DNA from: Solitalea longa
Lineage (GTDB): Bacteria; Bacteroidota; Bacteroidia; Sphingobacteriales; Sphingobacteriaceae
Length of the DNA: 64,000 nucleotides
NCBI RefSeq assembly: GCF_002920915.1
Contig: NZ_PQVF01000003.1
Span: 62,001 to 126,000 of the forward strand
Direction: 5' to 3'
The notes under the pieces were generated by a model. The model was not told the origin of the DNA, made no database searches, and saw nothing but the letters and a program-made list of their open reading frames with translations. The position numbers and the translations under genes are program-made. Below are positions 7,803 to 16,925 of the stretch, piece after piece. How positions within the stretch are numbered: position 1 is the stretch's first letter; every line of letters starts with the position of its first letter.

Positions 7803-9122
7803 TTATCTGTAAAACAACCATTTCCCTAGCTCTTTCCAGCTCGCTTTTTTGCCATACATCAAAATGCCTGTACGGTAAATGCGTGCCGCCAACCAAACAG
7901 TTCCAAAGAAACCTGCCACTAAAAGTGCCATTGAAAGAGCAAGTTCCCAAGGGGCGACGCCATATGGTATGCGTACCATCATTACAACAGGAGAGAAGAA
8001 GGGGATCATCGACATCCAGAACGAAATAGGACTATCTGGATTATTCACAACAAAATTAACCGAAAAGATAAAGGCAAAGATGAGCGGAATTGTTACCGGC
8101 ATCATAAATTGTTGTGTTTCGGTTTCATTATCTACTGCCGACCCTATGGCAGCGAAAATTGCACTGTACAATAAATATCCTCCCAGGAAATAAAATATAA
8201 AAGATCCCAGGATTAAGCCAAGAGGTACCGTATTTAAGGCTTCAAATACTTTGGCTGCAGGGTTATCAGCTTGCTGGGTAGCTTTTGACATTCCACCAGG
8301 GTTTTTCTGCATTTGCTCGATCTTGTTTTTGGTGTCTTCTGGTACCAAGGCTTTCATGGCAATCGATCCTATAGTAAAGGTTAAAATCACCCACAGTAAA
8401 AATTGAGTCAGGCCAACAAGTGCAACGCCTATTATCTTACCCATCATTAACTGAAACGGCCTAACCGATGATATGATCACTTCAATAATACGATTGGTCT
8501 TTTCTTCAATAACTCCACGCATTACCTGAACACCGTACAAGAAAATGAACATGTAAATGAGGATAGAAGCAGCCATACCTACGCCAAAAGCTGCACCTGA
8601 GCTTCCCGCTTCTTCACCCTTATCAGTTAGTTTTTTGGTGTCTATTGAAACTGTGGTCTTTAAGTTATCAAGCACTTTCTGCTCAATTCCCGCTTCAGTT
8701 AATTTCTTATCACGGATCACATTTTCAAGTTGATTTTCAATATTAGAACTAAAACCAAGTCCCGCCTGTTTTTTAGACATCAACTCAATGTTATGCGGCT
8801 GGTAACCTTCAAATTTTGGAATGTATAACAAGTAAGCGTTATCTCCTGATTTGACAATTTTTTTTGCGTCCTCAATGGTGCCATCCAGGTACGAGAACTT
8901 AACGGTTTTGTCTTCTTTTAATTTATTCTTGAAAACACCGCTTTCATCAATCACAATTACATTTCTGGGGCCGCTTAATTCATCGCCTTTCACCACCAAT
9001 GCAAAAATTCCACCGTACATAAGCATTATAAGCAATGGAACTACTATTGTTAAAATGATAAATGATTTTTTTCGAACGCGCGTAAGGTATTCGCGGCCGA
9101 TAATAAGTAATATCTTGTTCAT
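7803..9122 (-). CDS. ABC-2 type transporter permease (NatB-like)
   Basis: 439 residues. One N-terminal membrane helix (about 18-41) is followed by an extracytoplasmic domain of about 130 residues, then five or so helices from about residue 175 onward. This layout and the segment RGVIEEKTNRIIEVIISSVRPFQLMMGKI are typical of ABC-2 permeases of the NatB/YhaP type, often annotated as sodium or drug exporters. The cognate ATPase lies 21 bases upstream. The exported substrate cannot be inferred. Confidence 0.85.
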   Translation of the reverse strand: MNKILLIIGREYLTRVRKKSFIILTIVVPLLIMLMYGGIFALVVKGDELSGPRNVIVIDESGVFKNKLKEDKTVKFSYLDGTIEDAKKIVKSGDNAYLLYIPKFEGYQPHNIELMSKKQAGLGFSSNIENQLENVIRDKKLTEAGIEQKVLDNLKTTVSIDTKKLTDKGEEAGSSGAAFGVGMAASILIYMFIFLYGVQVMRGVIEEKTNRIIEVIISSVRPFQLMMGKIIGVALVGLTQFLLWVILTFTIGSIAMKALVPEDTKNKIEQMQKNPGGMSKATQQADNPAAKVFEALNTVPLGLILGSFIFYFLGGYLLYSAIFAAIGSAVDNETETQQFMMPVTIPLIFAFIFSVNFVVNNPDSPISFWMSMIPFFSPVVMMVRIPYGVAPWELALSMALLVAGFFGTVWLAARIYRTGILMYGKKASWKELGKWLFYR

Positions 9123-9143
9123 AATAGATTTCTGATTGCTTAA

Positions 9144-10079
9144 TTATTGAAGTTCTGCGGGTAATATGCCGCCTGTTTCTTTTACCTTGGAAATAAAAAT
9201 GTCATGCATACTCGGAATGATCTCCTCCAAACCTTCGATGTTAATATGCGGCAATAAAAACTTTAGCAAGTCATTTGCACTGTGTTCGTTTTTTAATTTT
9301 ACAGTGATATGTTGATGTAAATCGTCGGCAGAATGGTTCAATTGATCATATATGTTGTTCGCACTGCCATTTAAATAAGGTAAGTTTCCTTTATAAGAGA
9401 CCTTGTAAGAGTTGCTCCGGTAGTTATATCTGATTTCCTTCACCCTTCCATCCAATATTTTGTGAGACTTATTTATCAAAGCGATCGAATCGCACAACTC
9501 CTCAACCGACTCCATGCGGTGTGTAGAGAAGATGATTGTTGTTCCTTGTTTGTTTAATTCAAGGATCTCACGTGTTATAATGTCTACATTAATTGGGTCG
9601 AAACCAGAAAATGGTTCGTCAAGAATTAACAGATCAGGCTTATGCATAACGGTTGCCACAAACTGAACCTTTTGTTGCATGCCTTTTGATAATTCTTCCA
9701 CTTTTTTATGCCACCAATCCTGAATTTCCAGTTTTTCGAACCAGTATTTGGCTCTGCTTAATGCTTCAGAACGGCTCAGGTCTTTTAATTGGGCCAAATA
9801 AAGTACTTGCTCGCCAATTTCCATTTTCTTGTATAATCCGCGCTCTTCGGGCAAGTAACCTATTTTAGAAATGTGTTTCTGCGAAAGTCTTTCGCCGTTG
9901 AAATAGATCTCTCCGCTATCGGGTGCTGTTATTTGGTTTATTATTCGGATAAGGGATGTTTTTCCGGCGCCATTGGGTCCTAATAACCCAAATACGCTGC
10001 CTTTTTCAATTTCTATGCTTACTCCGCTTAACGCAGTATGATTTGCATATTGTTTAACGATGTTGCGTATGCTTAACAT
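9144..10079 (-). CDS. ABC transporter ATP-binding protein (NatA-like)
   Basis: 311 residues. Walker A is GLLGPNGAGKTSLIR near residue 36, the signature is LSKGMQQKVQ, Walker B is LLILDEPFSGFDP, and the H-loop is FSTHRM. The last 90 residues form a DUF4162-like accessory domain common in ATPases that pair with ABC-2 permeases. It powers the permease encoded directly downstream. Confidence 0.9.
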   Translation of the reverse strand: MLSIRNIVKQYANHTALSGVSIEIEKGSVFGLLGPNGAGKTSLIRIINQITAPDSGEIYFNGERLSQKHISKIGYLPEERGLYKKMEIGEQVLYLAQLKDLSRSEALSRAKYWFEKLEIQDWWHKKVEELSKGMQQKVQFVATVMHKPDLLILDEPFSGFDPINVDIITREILELNKQGTTIIFSTHRMESVEELCDSIALINKSHKILDGRVKEIRYNYRSNSYKVSYKGNLPYLNGSANNIYDQLNHSADDLHQHITVKLKNEHSANDLLKFLLPHINIEGLEEIIPSMHDIFISKVKETGGILPAELQ

Positions 10080-10178
10080 TTAGAGTCTTTTAAAGCATGA
10101 ATTTAAGAAAATATGGCTTGAAAATGTTATAATTTAAAGTTTTGTAATCAAACTTTGACTTACTATTAGTTACAAATT

Positions 10179-10211
10179 AAAAAGGTTGCCAATGTTATTG
10201 GCAACCTTTTT
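10179..10211 (-). terminator. Terminator after the DUF6624 gene
   Basis: A 14-bp perfect stem (AAAAAGGTTGCCAA/TTGGCAACCTTTTT) with a 5-base loop, whose minus-strand product ends in TTTTTAATTT. It lies 18 bases past the stop of the gene at 10230. Confidence 0.85.
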
Positions 10212-10229
10212 ATATAAAAGTAATAAGAT

Positions 10230-11150
10230 TTAAATGCTTAAACCGTATGATTTCAGGTATTCATTCAAAGGCTGCATTCCTAATTCAGCTCTGAGCTGAT
10301 TTACTTTTGATGGATCTTCTACAGGTTGTAAGAAATAATTTCCTTTAGCATCTAATCCTACTTGCGTTCCGTAAATCTGTTTTTTTCCTTGTCTTATCGC
10401 CATTATATCATCAATGACCGCCATTTGCTCTAAAGTAGCAAAATCTTCTTTTACAGCCTTTTTAAACAATGGAAGGTATTTTTTTTGTGTGTACAGACTT
10501 ACATATTTCAATAAATAGAACTGGGCATCTCGACCTTTTTTACCAACCACATTTTGCCCAACCCAGCCAATGGATTTCCACATATCCGTGATGATATCCT
10601 TGTAAAGTGAATCTTTTGCCGTAACTGTTTTATTGAGTTTTTCGAAAGCAATTTTGTTTTTGGGATCATGATGTTTTAAGCTATCCAACTTTCGGTGCCA
10701 GTAAATTAAATTGTCATGAATTGTATCTAACTGCTTTTTTAAAGTCTGATCGAGGTTCGCTTCTGTTTTATCAGAATTTACCTTAACAATTCCAACTAAA
10801 TGATTCCAACGGGCATCTAAATGAATAGGCGTAAAAGCGGGATCATTCACCAACTTATCATAATCACTGAAATTACCTTGCTTGGCCATTTTTAGTAAAT
10901 GATAAAAAGCTGAATCTGGAGTAAAGTTCATCGACCAGGCTTTGGCTGCATTATACCTGTCTTTTAATGTGCTTCGATAACTATTCACTCTAAAGGCCCA
11001 GGAAAAGGCATAAGTTGATTTCTTATACTCTTTTATCCTGTATAGTGAATCAGCAATTTTGATCAACGATTGGTATGTTTCAGATTGTGCATGGACAGAC
11101 GAAACCCGGAGGATTAAAAAAGTAAGAATTAGGATGTAAACTTTCCTCAT
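10230..11150 (-). CDS. Secreted DUF6624-domain protein
   Basis: 306 residues with a signal peptide of about 21 residues ending ...SSVHAQ. The N-terminal half is helical and TPR-like. The C-terminal half resembles DUF6624: WKSIGWVGQNVVGKKG, then KKQIYGTQVGLDAKGN and a final VNQLRAELGMQPLNEYL. The function of the domain is unknown. The gene stands alone between its own promoter and terminator. Confidence 0.7.
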   Translation of the reverse strand: MRKVYILILTFLILRVSSVHAQSETYQSLIKIADSLYRIKEYKKSTYAFSWAFRVNSYRSTLKDRYNAAKAWSMNFTPDSAFYHLLKMAKQGNFSDYDKLVNDPAFTPIHLDARWNHLVGIVKVNSDKTEANLDQTLKKQLDTIHDNLIYWHRKLDSLKHHDPKNKIAFEKLNKTVTAKDSLYKDIITDMWKSIGWVGQNVVGKKGRDAQFYLLKYVSLYTQKKYLPLFKKAVKEDFATLEQMAVIDDIMAIRQGKKQIYGTQVGLDAKGNYFLQPVEDPSKVNQLRAELGMQPLNEYLKSYGLSI

Positions 11151-11214
11151 AAACTGGCATCAAATGGGTCTATATTTAAACTGCAGAGAAGCGAAATATA
11201 ATGATGTCAATAGC

Positions 11215-11222
11215 CAAATATA
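11215..11222 (-). promoter_or_regulatory. Candidate -7 box for the DUF6624 gene
   Basis: The minus strand reads TATATTTG, a full match to TAnnTTTG, 64 bases before the ATG at 11150. A weaker copy, TATATTTC, lies closer to the gene. Confidence 0.4.
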
Positions 11223-11320
11223 ATACATTATTCAAAAAATAAATTATTTATAAAAGAAAATTAATTAAAGTAAATTTTCTTTATCTATTTGAAAATCAAC
11301 ATATTTGTGGAAGTTTACGT

Positions 11321-12379
11321 ATGGCAAAACAACGAATTTATAGCTTGGACACAGTTAGAGGTATATCTGCTCTGCTGATTGTTTTTTACCATGTTTCTGT
11401 TTGGCAGCACCGGAGTTTGGTTGACGGCGGTACCTATTTTACACAAAAATTAGGTTTATATATGGTCGAGCTCTTTTATATGTTAAGTGGCGTTAGCATG
11501 GGTTATACTTATTTCGAAAAGTTCAATTCATTAAAAGTTGCTGACCTGAAAATCTTTTTTTTAAAACGTTATTTCCGAATTGCTCCACTGTATTTTTTGC
11601 TTTGCCTACTGTCGATATGGGTGTATTCGAGAGTTTTTAACCTGGATTTGCTGATTTCGCTGTTGGCTAATTTTACCTTGCTGTTCGGAATAGTTGATCC
11701 CCAACTTTCACTAATTACCGGTGGTTGGTCAATAGGAGTGGAATTTTTCTTTTACCTGTTCTTTCCATTTATGATCTTTTGGTCAAATAGAAGCAAAGCA
11801 GGAAATTTTCTTATGCTTTTTTTATTAATTGGCTGTTTAGTCGTTATAGCTATATGGATCAAACCTTATCTAAAACTAGCATCAGCCTGGAAAATTTATT
11901 GTTACCCTTTAAATCATTTTCTTTTTTTCTGGTTGGGAGTGCTAATGGCCAAGGTTTCAGCGGTTAAAAAACATTGGGGGTATCTTTTAATCGGATTGTT
12001 ATTATTTGTATTCTCTGGATATATTTCTTACACGGTAAAAGATCATACCGTTGCATTGGTCACCGGGTTAAACAGAGTACTACTCTCTGTAAGCGTGTTT
12101 TTAATCGTGTTTTATTTTTACTTAAAGGTGAAGTTTAAAGCCGAATGGTTAAATCATTGGAGCGATTGGCTTGCTTCCATTAGCTTTTCGGTGTATTTAC
12201 TTCATCCTTTTATTTACTTCTACCTGAATAAATACTTAGTTCAGCATAAGGTAAAATTCGAATTCTGGCAAATTCTATTAATTGTTTTGTTAAGTTCTGT
12301 TTTACTTGGCAGGCTGGTTTATTACTATGAAAAGTATTTTGTAAAGATTGGGAATAAGCTTGCTGCCCGAATGCATTAA
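11321..12379 (+). CDS. Membrane acyltransferase, family 3 (OafA-like)
   Basis: 352 residues with about ten membrane helices. The N-terminus YSLDTVRGISALLIVFYH contains the conserved Arg and His (H24) of acyltransferase family 3, and GGWSIGVEFFFYLFFP is the second typical motif. These proteins O-acylate cell-surface or exported carbohydrates. Substrate unknown. It faces the convergent dnaJ gene across a shared hairpin. Confidence 0.85.
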   Translation: MAKQRIYSLDTVRGISALLIVFYHVSVWQHRSLVDGGTYFTQKLGLYMVELFYMLSGVSMGYTYFEKFNSLKVADLKIFFLKRYFRIAPLYFLLCLLSIWVYSRVFNLDLLISLLANFTLLFGIVDPQLSLITGGWSIGVEFFFYLFFPFMIFWSNRSKAGNFLMLFLLIGCLVVIAIWIKPYLKLASAWKIYCYPLNHFLFFWLGVLMAKVSAVKKHWGYLLIGLLLFVFSGYISYTVKDHTVALVTGLNRVLLSVSVFLIVFYFYLKVKFKAEWLNHWSDWLASISFSVYLLHPFIYFYLNKYLVQHKVKFEFWQILLIVLLSSVLLGRLVYYYEKYFVKIGNKLAARMH

Positions 12380-12385
12380 AAAAGA

Positions 12386-12413
12386 AAACCCTTTTGCGTT
12401 AACAAAAGGGTTT
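12386..12413. terminator. Bidirectional hairpin between the acyltransferase gene and dnaJ
   Basis: An 11-bp perfect stem (AAACCCTTTTG/CAAAAGGGTTT) with a 6-base loop lies between the convergent genes, 7 bases past one stop and 20 before the other. U-tracts are short on both sides. Confidence 0.6.
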
Positions 12414-12432
12414 AACAAATTGTGTTAATATT

Positions 12433-13596
12433 TTATTCGAAGAACTCTTTCATTTTCTCGAAAAAGCTTTTCTCATTTTTACCTGGATTAGGCTTGAAGT
12501 TTGGTGATTCCTTTAGTTTCTCCAACAAGGCTCTTTCTTCTGATGATAATGCCTTAGGAGTCCAAATGTTAACATGCACCAATTGATCACCACGTGTATA
12601 GCTGTTTACTTCTTTAATTCCCTTACCTTTTAATCGTAAAATTTTACCGGCTTGTGTTCCCGGATCAATTTTAATACGGGCTTTTCCATCAATTGTAGGG
12701 ATCTCAGCTGAAGTGCCTAAAGCGGCATCAATAAAACTCAGATACAAATCGTAAACAATGTTATTGCCGTCGCGCTTAAGGGTTTCGTGTTCAATTTCTT
12801 CAATCAAAATGATCAAATCACCTGGCATTCCACCCCTTGGAGCTGCATTTCCTTTACCGCTTAGTGATAGTTGCATACCATCGCTTACTCCGGCTGGAAT
12901 GTTGATCTTTAAAGTCTCTTCGCCTCTTACAACACCTTCACCATGACAAGAAGTACAACGGTCGGTAATGATCTGACCTTCACCATGACAAGTTGGACAG
13001 GTGCTGGTGGTAGCCATTTGTCCTAAAATGGTGTTGGTTACGCGACGTACACTACCACTACCGCCACAAGTAGAACAACTTTTAAAAGATGAACCACCTT
13101 TGGCACCACTTCCGCTACAGGTGTTACAGCTTACTTGTTTCTGAACTTTTATATTCTTTTCAACGCCATTAGCAATTTCCTCAAGCGTTAACTTAACTTT
13201 AATTCGCAGGTTTGAGCCTCTTGGAACTCTGCGGCCACCGCTACGCGAACCACCACCGCCACCAAAGAAACTTTCAAAAGGATGTGCACCACCGAAAATA
13301 TCTCCAAACTGACTGAAAATATCATCCATGTTCATGTGTCCACCGCCATAACCACCTTGACCGCCCGCAGCACTTGCGCGGTGACCAAATTGGTCGTAAC
13401 GCTGACGTTTTTCCGCATTGCTTAATATTTCATAAGCTTCTGCAGCCTCTTTAAACTTATCTTCGGCTTCTTTATCGCCCGGGTTTTTATCCGGGTGATA
13501 TTTTATAGCCATCTTGCGATAAGCCTTTTTTATCTCATCAGCATTCGCCGATTTTGATACACCTAATATGTCGTAATAATCTCTCTTGGTTGACAT
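12433..13596 (-). CDS. dnaJ: Chaperone DnaJ
   Basis: 387 residues with full DnaJ architecture: J domain with H34-P35-D36, Gly/Phe-rich linker (about 75-125), four zinc-binding CxxCxGxG repeats ([32 protein letters not shown]), and C-terminal substrate-binding domains. It stimulates DnaK ATPase. grpE lies 3 bases upstream, so the two form a co-chaperone operon. dnaK is not in the window. Confidence 0.98.
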   Translation of the reverse strand: MSTKRDYYDILGVSKSANADEIKKAYRKMAIKYHPDKNPGDKEAEDKFKEAAEAYEILSNAEKRQRYDQFGHRASAAGGQGGYGGGHMNMDDIFSQFGDIFGGAHPFESFFGGGGGSRSGGRRVPRGSNLRIKVKLTLEEIANGVEKNIKVQKQVSCNTCSGSGAKGGSSFKSCSTCGGSGSVRRVTNTILGQMATTSTCPTCHGEGQIITDRCTSCHGEGVVRGEETLKINIPAGVSDGMQLSLSGKGNAAPRGGMPGDLIILIEEIEHETLKRDGNNIVYDLYLSFIDAALGTSAEIPTIDGKARIKIDPGTQAGKILRLKGKGIKEVNSYTRGDQLVHVNIWTPKALSSEERALLEKLKESPNFKPNPGKNEKSFFEKMKEFFE

Positions 13597-13599
13597 GCG

Positions 13600-14169
13600 T
13601 TATGCTCCTACCACTACTTTTGCGTAACGAATAACTTTATCTTGAAGGAAATATCCTTTTTCAACCACATCAATAACTTTACCTTTCATATCTTCAGTAG
13701 GAGAAGGAATATTGGTGATTGCTTCATGCACTTCGGCGTCGAAAGGTTGGCCTATAGCCTCCATTTCTTTTAAACCTTGTTGCACCAGTGTATTTCTAAA
13801 TTTATTGGCTATAAGCTTGATGCCTTCTAATGCTGGATCATCTTCACGGCCTTCAAATGATTTTAAGGCACGATCGAAATCGTCTAATACAGGTAACATC
13901 GACTTAATTACGTCTTTACCTGCAGTTTGAATCAGCTCTACACGTTCTTTGGATGTACGACGACGGAAATTGTCGAACTCCGCATATAAACGCAGGTATT
14001 TCTCATTCGCCAGATCTAACTCATCTTTTAATACCTTTTCCGGAGAAGCAATTTCTTCGGCTACTGCCATGCTTTCCTGTACTTCTGCTGCATTAGCAGT
14101 ATTGTCTATAAATTCTTCGTGCACCTGATTATCTTTATTCTCCATATTTTTCTTCTTATTTTTCAACAT
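13600..14169 (-). CDS. grpE: Nucleotide exchange factor GrpE
   Basis: 189 residues. An acidic disordered N-terminus is followed by a long helix and the conserved core ending in GYFLQDKVIRYAKVVVG, the C-terminal GrpE signature. It releases ADP from DnaK. The start is uncertain: an ATG at 14169 gives MLKNKKKNMENK and an internal ATG at 14145 gives MENKDNQ. The stop lies 3 bases before the dnaJ ATG. Confidence 0.95.
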   Translation of the reverse strand: MLKNKKKNMENKDNQVHEEFIDNTANAAEVQESMAVAEEIASPEKVLKDELDLANEKYLRLYAEFDNFRRRTSKERVELIQTAGKDVIKSMLPVLDDFDRALKSFEGREDDPALEGIKLIANKFRNTLVQQGLKEMEAIGQPFDAEVHEAITNIPSPTEDMKGKVIDVVEKGYFLQDKVIRYAKVVVGA

Positions 14170-14264
14170 AGTTCAAGTTGATTGATAAGTGTTTTTAATT
14201 AAGACCGATTTGTCAAAAACATTGCCAATACAAGATTACCGACAGCTTGGCAGTTACTTGTATT

Positions 14265-14357
14265 CAGTTCTTAGCAAATAGCTGTTAGCTATGAGTATTT
14301 TACTGACAGCTAATCGCAAAAGTTAACATCTAAAAGCCAATCGCTAACAACTAATAC
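14265..14357. repeat. Word-like intergenic repeat of the 'gctaacagctaa' type
   Basis: Between ftsE and grpE the sequence strings together variants of tagctgttagctatgag, gacagctaatcgc and ccaatcgctaacaac in both orientations. The same vocabulary appears at about 51562-51606. No coding potential. Confidence 0.55.
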
Positions 14358-15041
14358 CTAAAGCGAAAGTACAGCATTGTCCACAACCTTACCATTTTCA
14401 CATTTAATGATTCGTTGTGGAAACTTGGCTATGGTATAATGATCATGAGTGGCCATTAACACTGCTGTTCCTGCTTCAGTGATTTTCTTTAACAGTAATA
14501 ATATTTCCGCTGAAATATCCGGATCAAGGTTACCTGTAGGCTCATCGGCTAGAATTACTTCCGGATGGTTTAACAATGCACGGGCAATAACAATACGTTG
14601 TTGTTCACCTCCTGAAAGCTCATGAGGGAATTTTTTTAATTTGGAACGCATACCCACATTATCCAACGATTCCAAAATGCGATCTTGCATAGATTTGTCA
14701 TTGTTCCAGCCGGTTGCCTTTAATACAAACTGAAAATTTTGTTCAACTGTACGGTCGGTCAATAGTTGAAAGTCTTGAAAAACAATGCCCAACTTACGAC
14801 GTAAAAAAGGAACTTCACTGTCTTTTATGGTTTTTAAGTTGAAGCCGGCAACCATTCCCTGACCTTGCTGCATATTTAAATCGGCATACAAGATCTTTAA
14901 TAAACTACTTTTACCGCTGCCGGTAGAACCAATTAAATACACAAATTCACCTTTATCAATATTCAATGAAACATTTGATAAAACCAGATGCTTCTGCTGG
15001 TAAATGTCTACGTTCTCAAGTTTTATTACGTTCTGGATCAT
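14358..15041 (-). CDS. ftsE: FtsE-like ABC ATPase
   Basis: 227 residues. Walker [13 protein letters not shown] near residue 38, signature [16 protein letters not shown], Walker [14 protein letters not shown] and H-loop ATHD. Size and motifs fit FtsE, which with FtsX links divisome state to peptidoglycan hydrolases. LolD/MacB-type ATPases look similar and no ftsX is adjacent, so the name rests on similarity. Its ATG overlaps the stop of a 67-residue gene in TGATG, so the two are translationally coupled. Confidence 0.8.
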   Translation of the reverse strand: MIQNVIKLENVDIYQQKHLVLSNVSLNIDKGEFVYLIGSTGSGKSSLLKILYADLNMQQGQGMVAGFNLKTIKDSEVPFLRRKLGIVFQDFQLLTDRTVEQNFQFVLKATGWNNDKSMQDRILESLDNVGMRSKLKKFPHELSGGEQQRIVIARALLNHPEVILADEPTGNLDPDISAEILLLLKKITEAGTAVLMATHDHYTIAKFPQRIIKCENGKVVDNAVLSL

Positions 15042-15244
15042 CAGATTTCGAGTTTTACTATTTTTCCGAAAGGTAAGTCTTTAACAAGGTTTAAGATATA
15101 TTCCTGCTTATCACCTAAACCAATTTTTTCCAGTGATTTTTCAGGTCTGTCAACACGAAAATAAGCTAAAAGAGTAAACTTATCATCACGCAATTGAATA
15201 TAGTCAGGAATTTTGGCTACGCCTTTAACTTTTAAAATGTACAA
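15041..15244 (-). CDS. Small conserved-looking protein coupled to ftsE
   Basis: 67 residues, not recognised. It begins MYILKVKGVAKIPDYIQLRD and appears to be a small beta-rich or mixed cytoplasmic domain without signal peptide or membrane helix. The stop codon shares its A with the ftsE start (TGATG at 15043-15039), strong evidence for a real gene and for stoichiometric expression with the ATPase. Confidence 0.75.
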   Translation of the reverse strand: MYILKVKGVAKIPDYIQLRDDKFTLLAYFRVDRPEKSLEKIGLGDKQEYILNLVKDLPFGKIVKLEI

Positions 15245-15369
15245 TTTATTGCTTATTTAAAGGTTTGCTTCAAAAATAAGATTTCAAATTAGAATGAATT
15301 GATATATTGTTAAATTGTTGTATTGCAATTTCAATTTATCAATAGTTCTATAAAACCATCCACTCAAAG

Positions 15370-16395
15370 TTATATACTTAACAAAAACTCCATCGTATCA
15401 ACTCCATCAGCATAATCCCAAAGATCTGGTTGTTGCGCCTGTCCGAAAGCTAAACTTTCCTTAAAGTGTCCGTTTTTACTTACAATGCACTGAATTTGGT
15501 CGGCATCAGCTTTTAATCGCTCTTCCAATGATTTTTCGTCGGCATACTCTTCATAATATAAGGCAGAAATAGGAGAGGTGTAGGCCGTGTTATTACTTAG
15601 CATGATAAAATGGTTCTCAAAATGCGGAACGCGATTCATCATCAATAAGGTTAAGTTATAATCAAAGTTGTTGGCGTATTTATGAAAATTGATAATCGGT
15701 TTATAGGCCTCAATGCCTTCAAAAAAAGCATCGAATTTGTAATTCGCAGGTACATAAAGTTTTGAAACATTTCTGCAGCCTAAACCAAAGTACGAGAAAA
15801 TGTCTTTGCCCAATTGATTAAAATCTTCAGGAGTTTCGGTTCCGTTGAACACAGCTACCGAATTACGGTTTTTGCGAATGATATTAGGAACCTTACCAAA
15901 GTAGTATTCGAAATAGCGGGAACTGTTATTACTTCCGGTAGCAATTACAGCATCAAAACCATTCAGTCTTTCCACAAACTCAAAATTTTGGGCATAAGCA
16001 GGTTCTATCTCCACTAACTTTGTTAAGATATGAGGAATAAGCTTTTTGTCGTTTGATGAAAGCTTAATTTGGGCTTTATGGCCTGCAATCAGTACACATA
16101 TCACATCATGAAAACCAACCATAGGGATGTTTCCTGCCAGAATTAAACCAACCGTTTTCGAAGTTCTTTTTTGTTCAAAAGGCTCTTTGTAATTATTAAG
16201 CCAGGCTGTTAAATTGCTTTCAGATAAAGATTTACCAATTGATAAAACCGCCTCCCATGTGTATTCTTCGGTAAACCAGCTATTGTGATAAACTGCACTA
16301 TTTATCAAATCATTAAGGTCATCACTTGGATTAGTCAGGTATTCACCTAATGCGGCAAAAGCCTTTATAGTATCATTAATTGAAAGTTGCGGCAT
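15370..16395 (-). CDS. Acyl-CoA reductase, LuxC-like
   Basis: 341 residues of the aldehyde dehydrogenase superfamily, acyl-CoA reductase (LuxC) branch. GLILAGNIPMVGFHDV (about 83-98) is the typical early motif, IATGSNNSSRYFEYYF lies in the nucleotide-binding region, and the probable catalytic cysteine is C207 in YFGLGCRNVSKLY. The family reduces acyl-CoA or acyl-protein thioesters to aldehydes with NADPH. Physiological substrate unknown. It is divergent from a 4Fe-4S ferredoxin gene, an arrangement that would fit a shared redox role. Confidence 0.8.
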   Translation of the reverse strand: MPQLSINDTIKAFAALGEYLTNPSDDLNDLINSAVYHNSWFTEEYTWEAVLSIGKSLSESNLTAWLNNYKEPFEQKRTSKTVGLILAGNIPMVGFHDVICVLIAGHKAQIKLSSNDKKLIPHILTKLVEIEPAYAQNFEFVERLNGFDAVIATGSNNSSRYFEYYFGKVPNIIRKNRNSVAVFNGTETPEDFNQLGKDIFSYFGLGCRNVSKLYVPANYKFDAFFEGIEAYKPIINFHKYANNFDYNLTLLMMNRVPHFENHFIMLSNNTAYTSPISALYYEEYADEKSLEERLKADADQIQCIVSKNGHFKESLAFGQAQQPDLWDYADGVDTMEFLLSI

Positions 16396-16436
16396 ATTTA
16401 TTGATATTTTTCGAAACGAAATCGCGCTTGAAATGT

Positions 16437-16455
16437 TATATTTGCAGCAAAATTA
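16437..16455. promoter_or_regulatory. Two facing -7 boxes between the acyl-CoA reductase and ferredoxin genes
   Basis: TATATTTG (16437-16444, plus) and TAATTTTG (16455-16448, minus) both match TAnnTTTG fully and are separated by only three bases. The plus box would serve the ferredoxin gene, the minus box the reductase gene. Their start sites would overlap, so the two promoters probably cannot be open at the same time. Confidence 0.5.
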
Positions 16456-16481
16456 AGAAAACCCATCTAAGTTTTAACTAT

Positions 16482-16832
16482 ATGGCAATTAAGATCACTG
16501 AAGAATGCATTAACTGCGGGGCTTGTGAGCCGGAATGCCCAAATAATGCCATTTATGATGCAGGTGCCTCTTGGAAATTTTCTGAAGGTACAGAATTAAA
16601 AGGTTTAATAGATTTCGGTGATGGAACTTCGCTTGATGCCGACGCATTACAAGCTCCTATTTCTGATGAAGTTTACTATATCGTTCCTGATAAATGTACT
16701 GAGTGCGTTGGATTCCATGATGAACCTCAATGCGCAGCTGTTTGTCCAGTAGATTGTTGCGTTGATGATGAAGATGTTCGCGAATCACAGGAAGAACTTT
16801 TAGCTAAAAAAGAATGGCTTCACGCTGAATAA
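16482..16832 (+). CDS. Ferredoxin with two 4Fe-4S cluster motifs
   Basis: The ATG at 16482 gives a 116-residue protein starting MAIKITEECINCGACEPECP; a longer frame from 16380 would overlap the divergent gene and its promoters. The first motif has C9, C12, C15 and C19. The second is CTECVGFHDEPQCAAVCP, with an extended spacing between the second and third Cys as in many bacterial 2[4Fe-4S] ferredoxins. Cytoplasmic electron carrier. Confidence 0.9.
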   Translation: MAIKITEECINCGACEPECPNNAIYDAGASWKFSEGTELKGLIDFGDGTSLDADALQAPISDEVYYIVPDKCTECVGFHDEPQCAAVCPVDCCVDDEDVRESQEELLAKKEWLHAE

Positions 16833-16865
16833 TTTCAACTTAATTATTCGCTTTGATAAAAAATT

Positions 16866-16904
16866 AAAAGGGAGATTGGTAACAGTTTCCCTTTTCTTAT
16901 TTTT
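16866..16904 (+). terminator. Terminator after the ferredoxin gene
   Basis: An 8-bp stem (AAAAGGGA/TCCCTTTT) with a 14-base loop followed by cttattttt. Confidence 0.65.
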
Positions 16905-16925
16905 GTTAATCTAAAGTCAATTAAA

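Noticed and set aside
7879-8193. Plus-strand frame of 104 residues opposite the ABC permease gene
   Set aside because: Composition is that of an antisense shadow; the permease on the other strand is clearly the real gene.
16380-16481. N-terminal extension of the 4Fe-4S ferredoxin
   Set aside because: It would overlap the divergent reductase start and both promoter boxes; the ATG at 16482 starts the conserved sequence.
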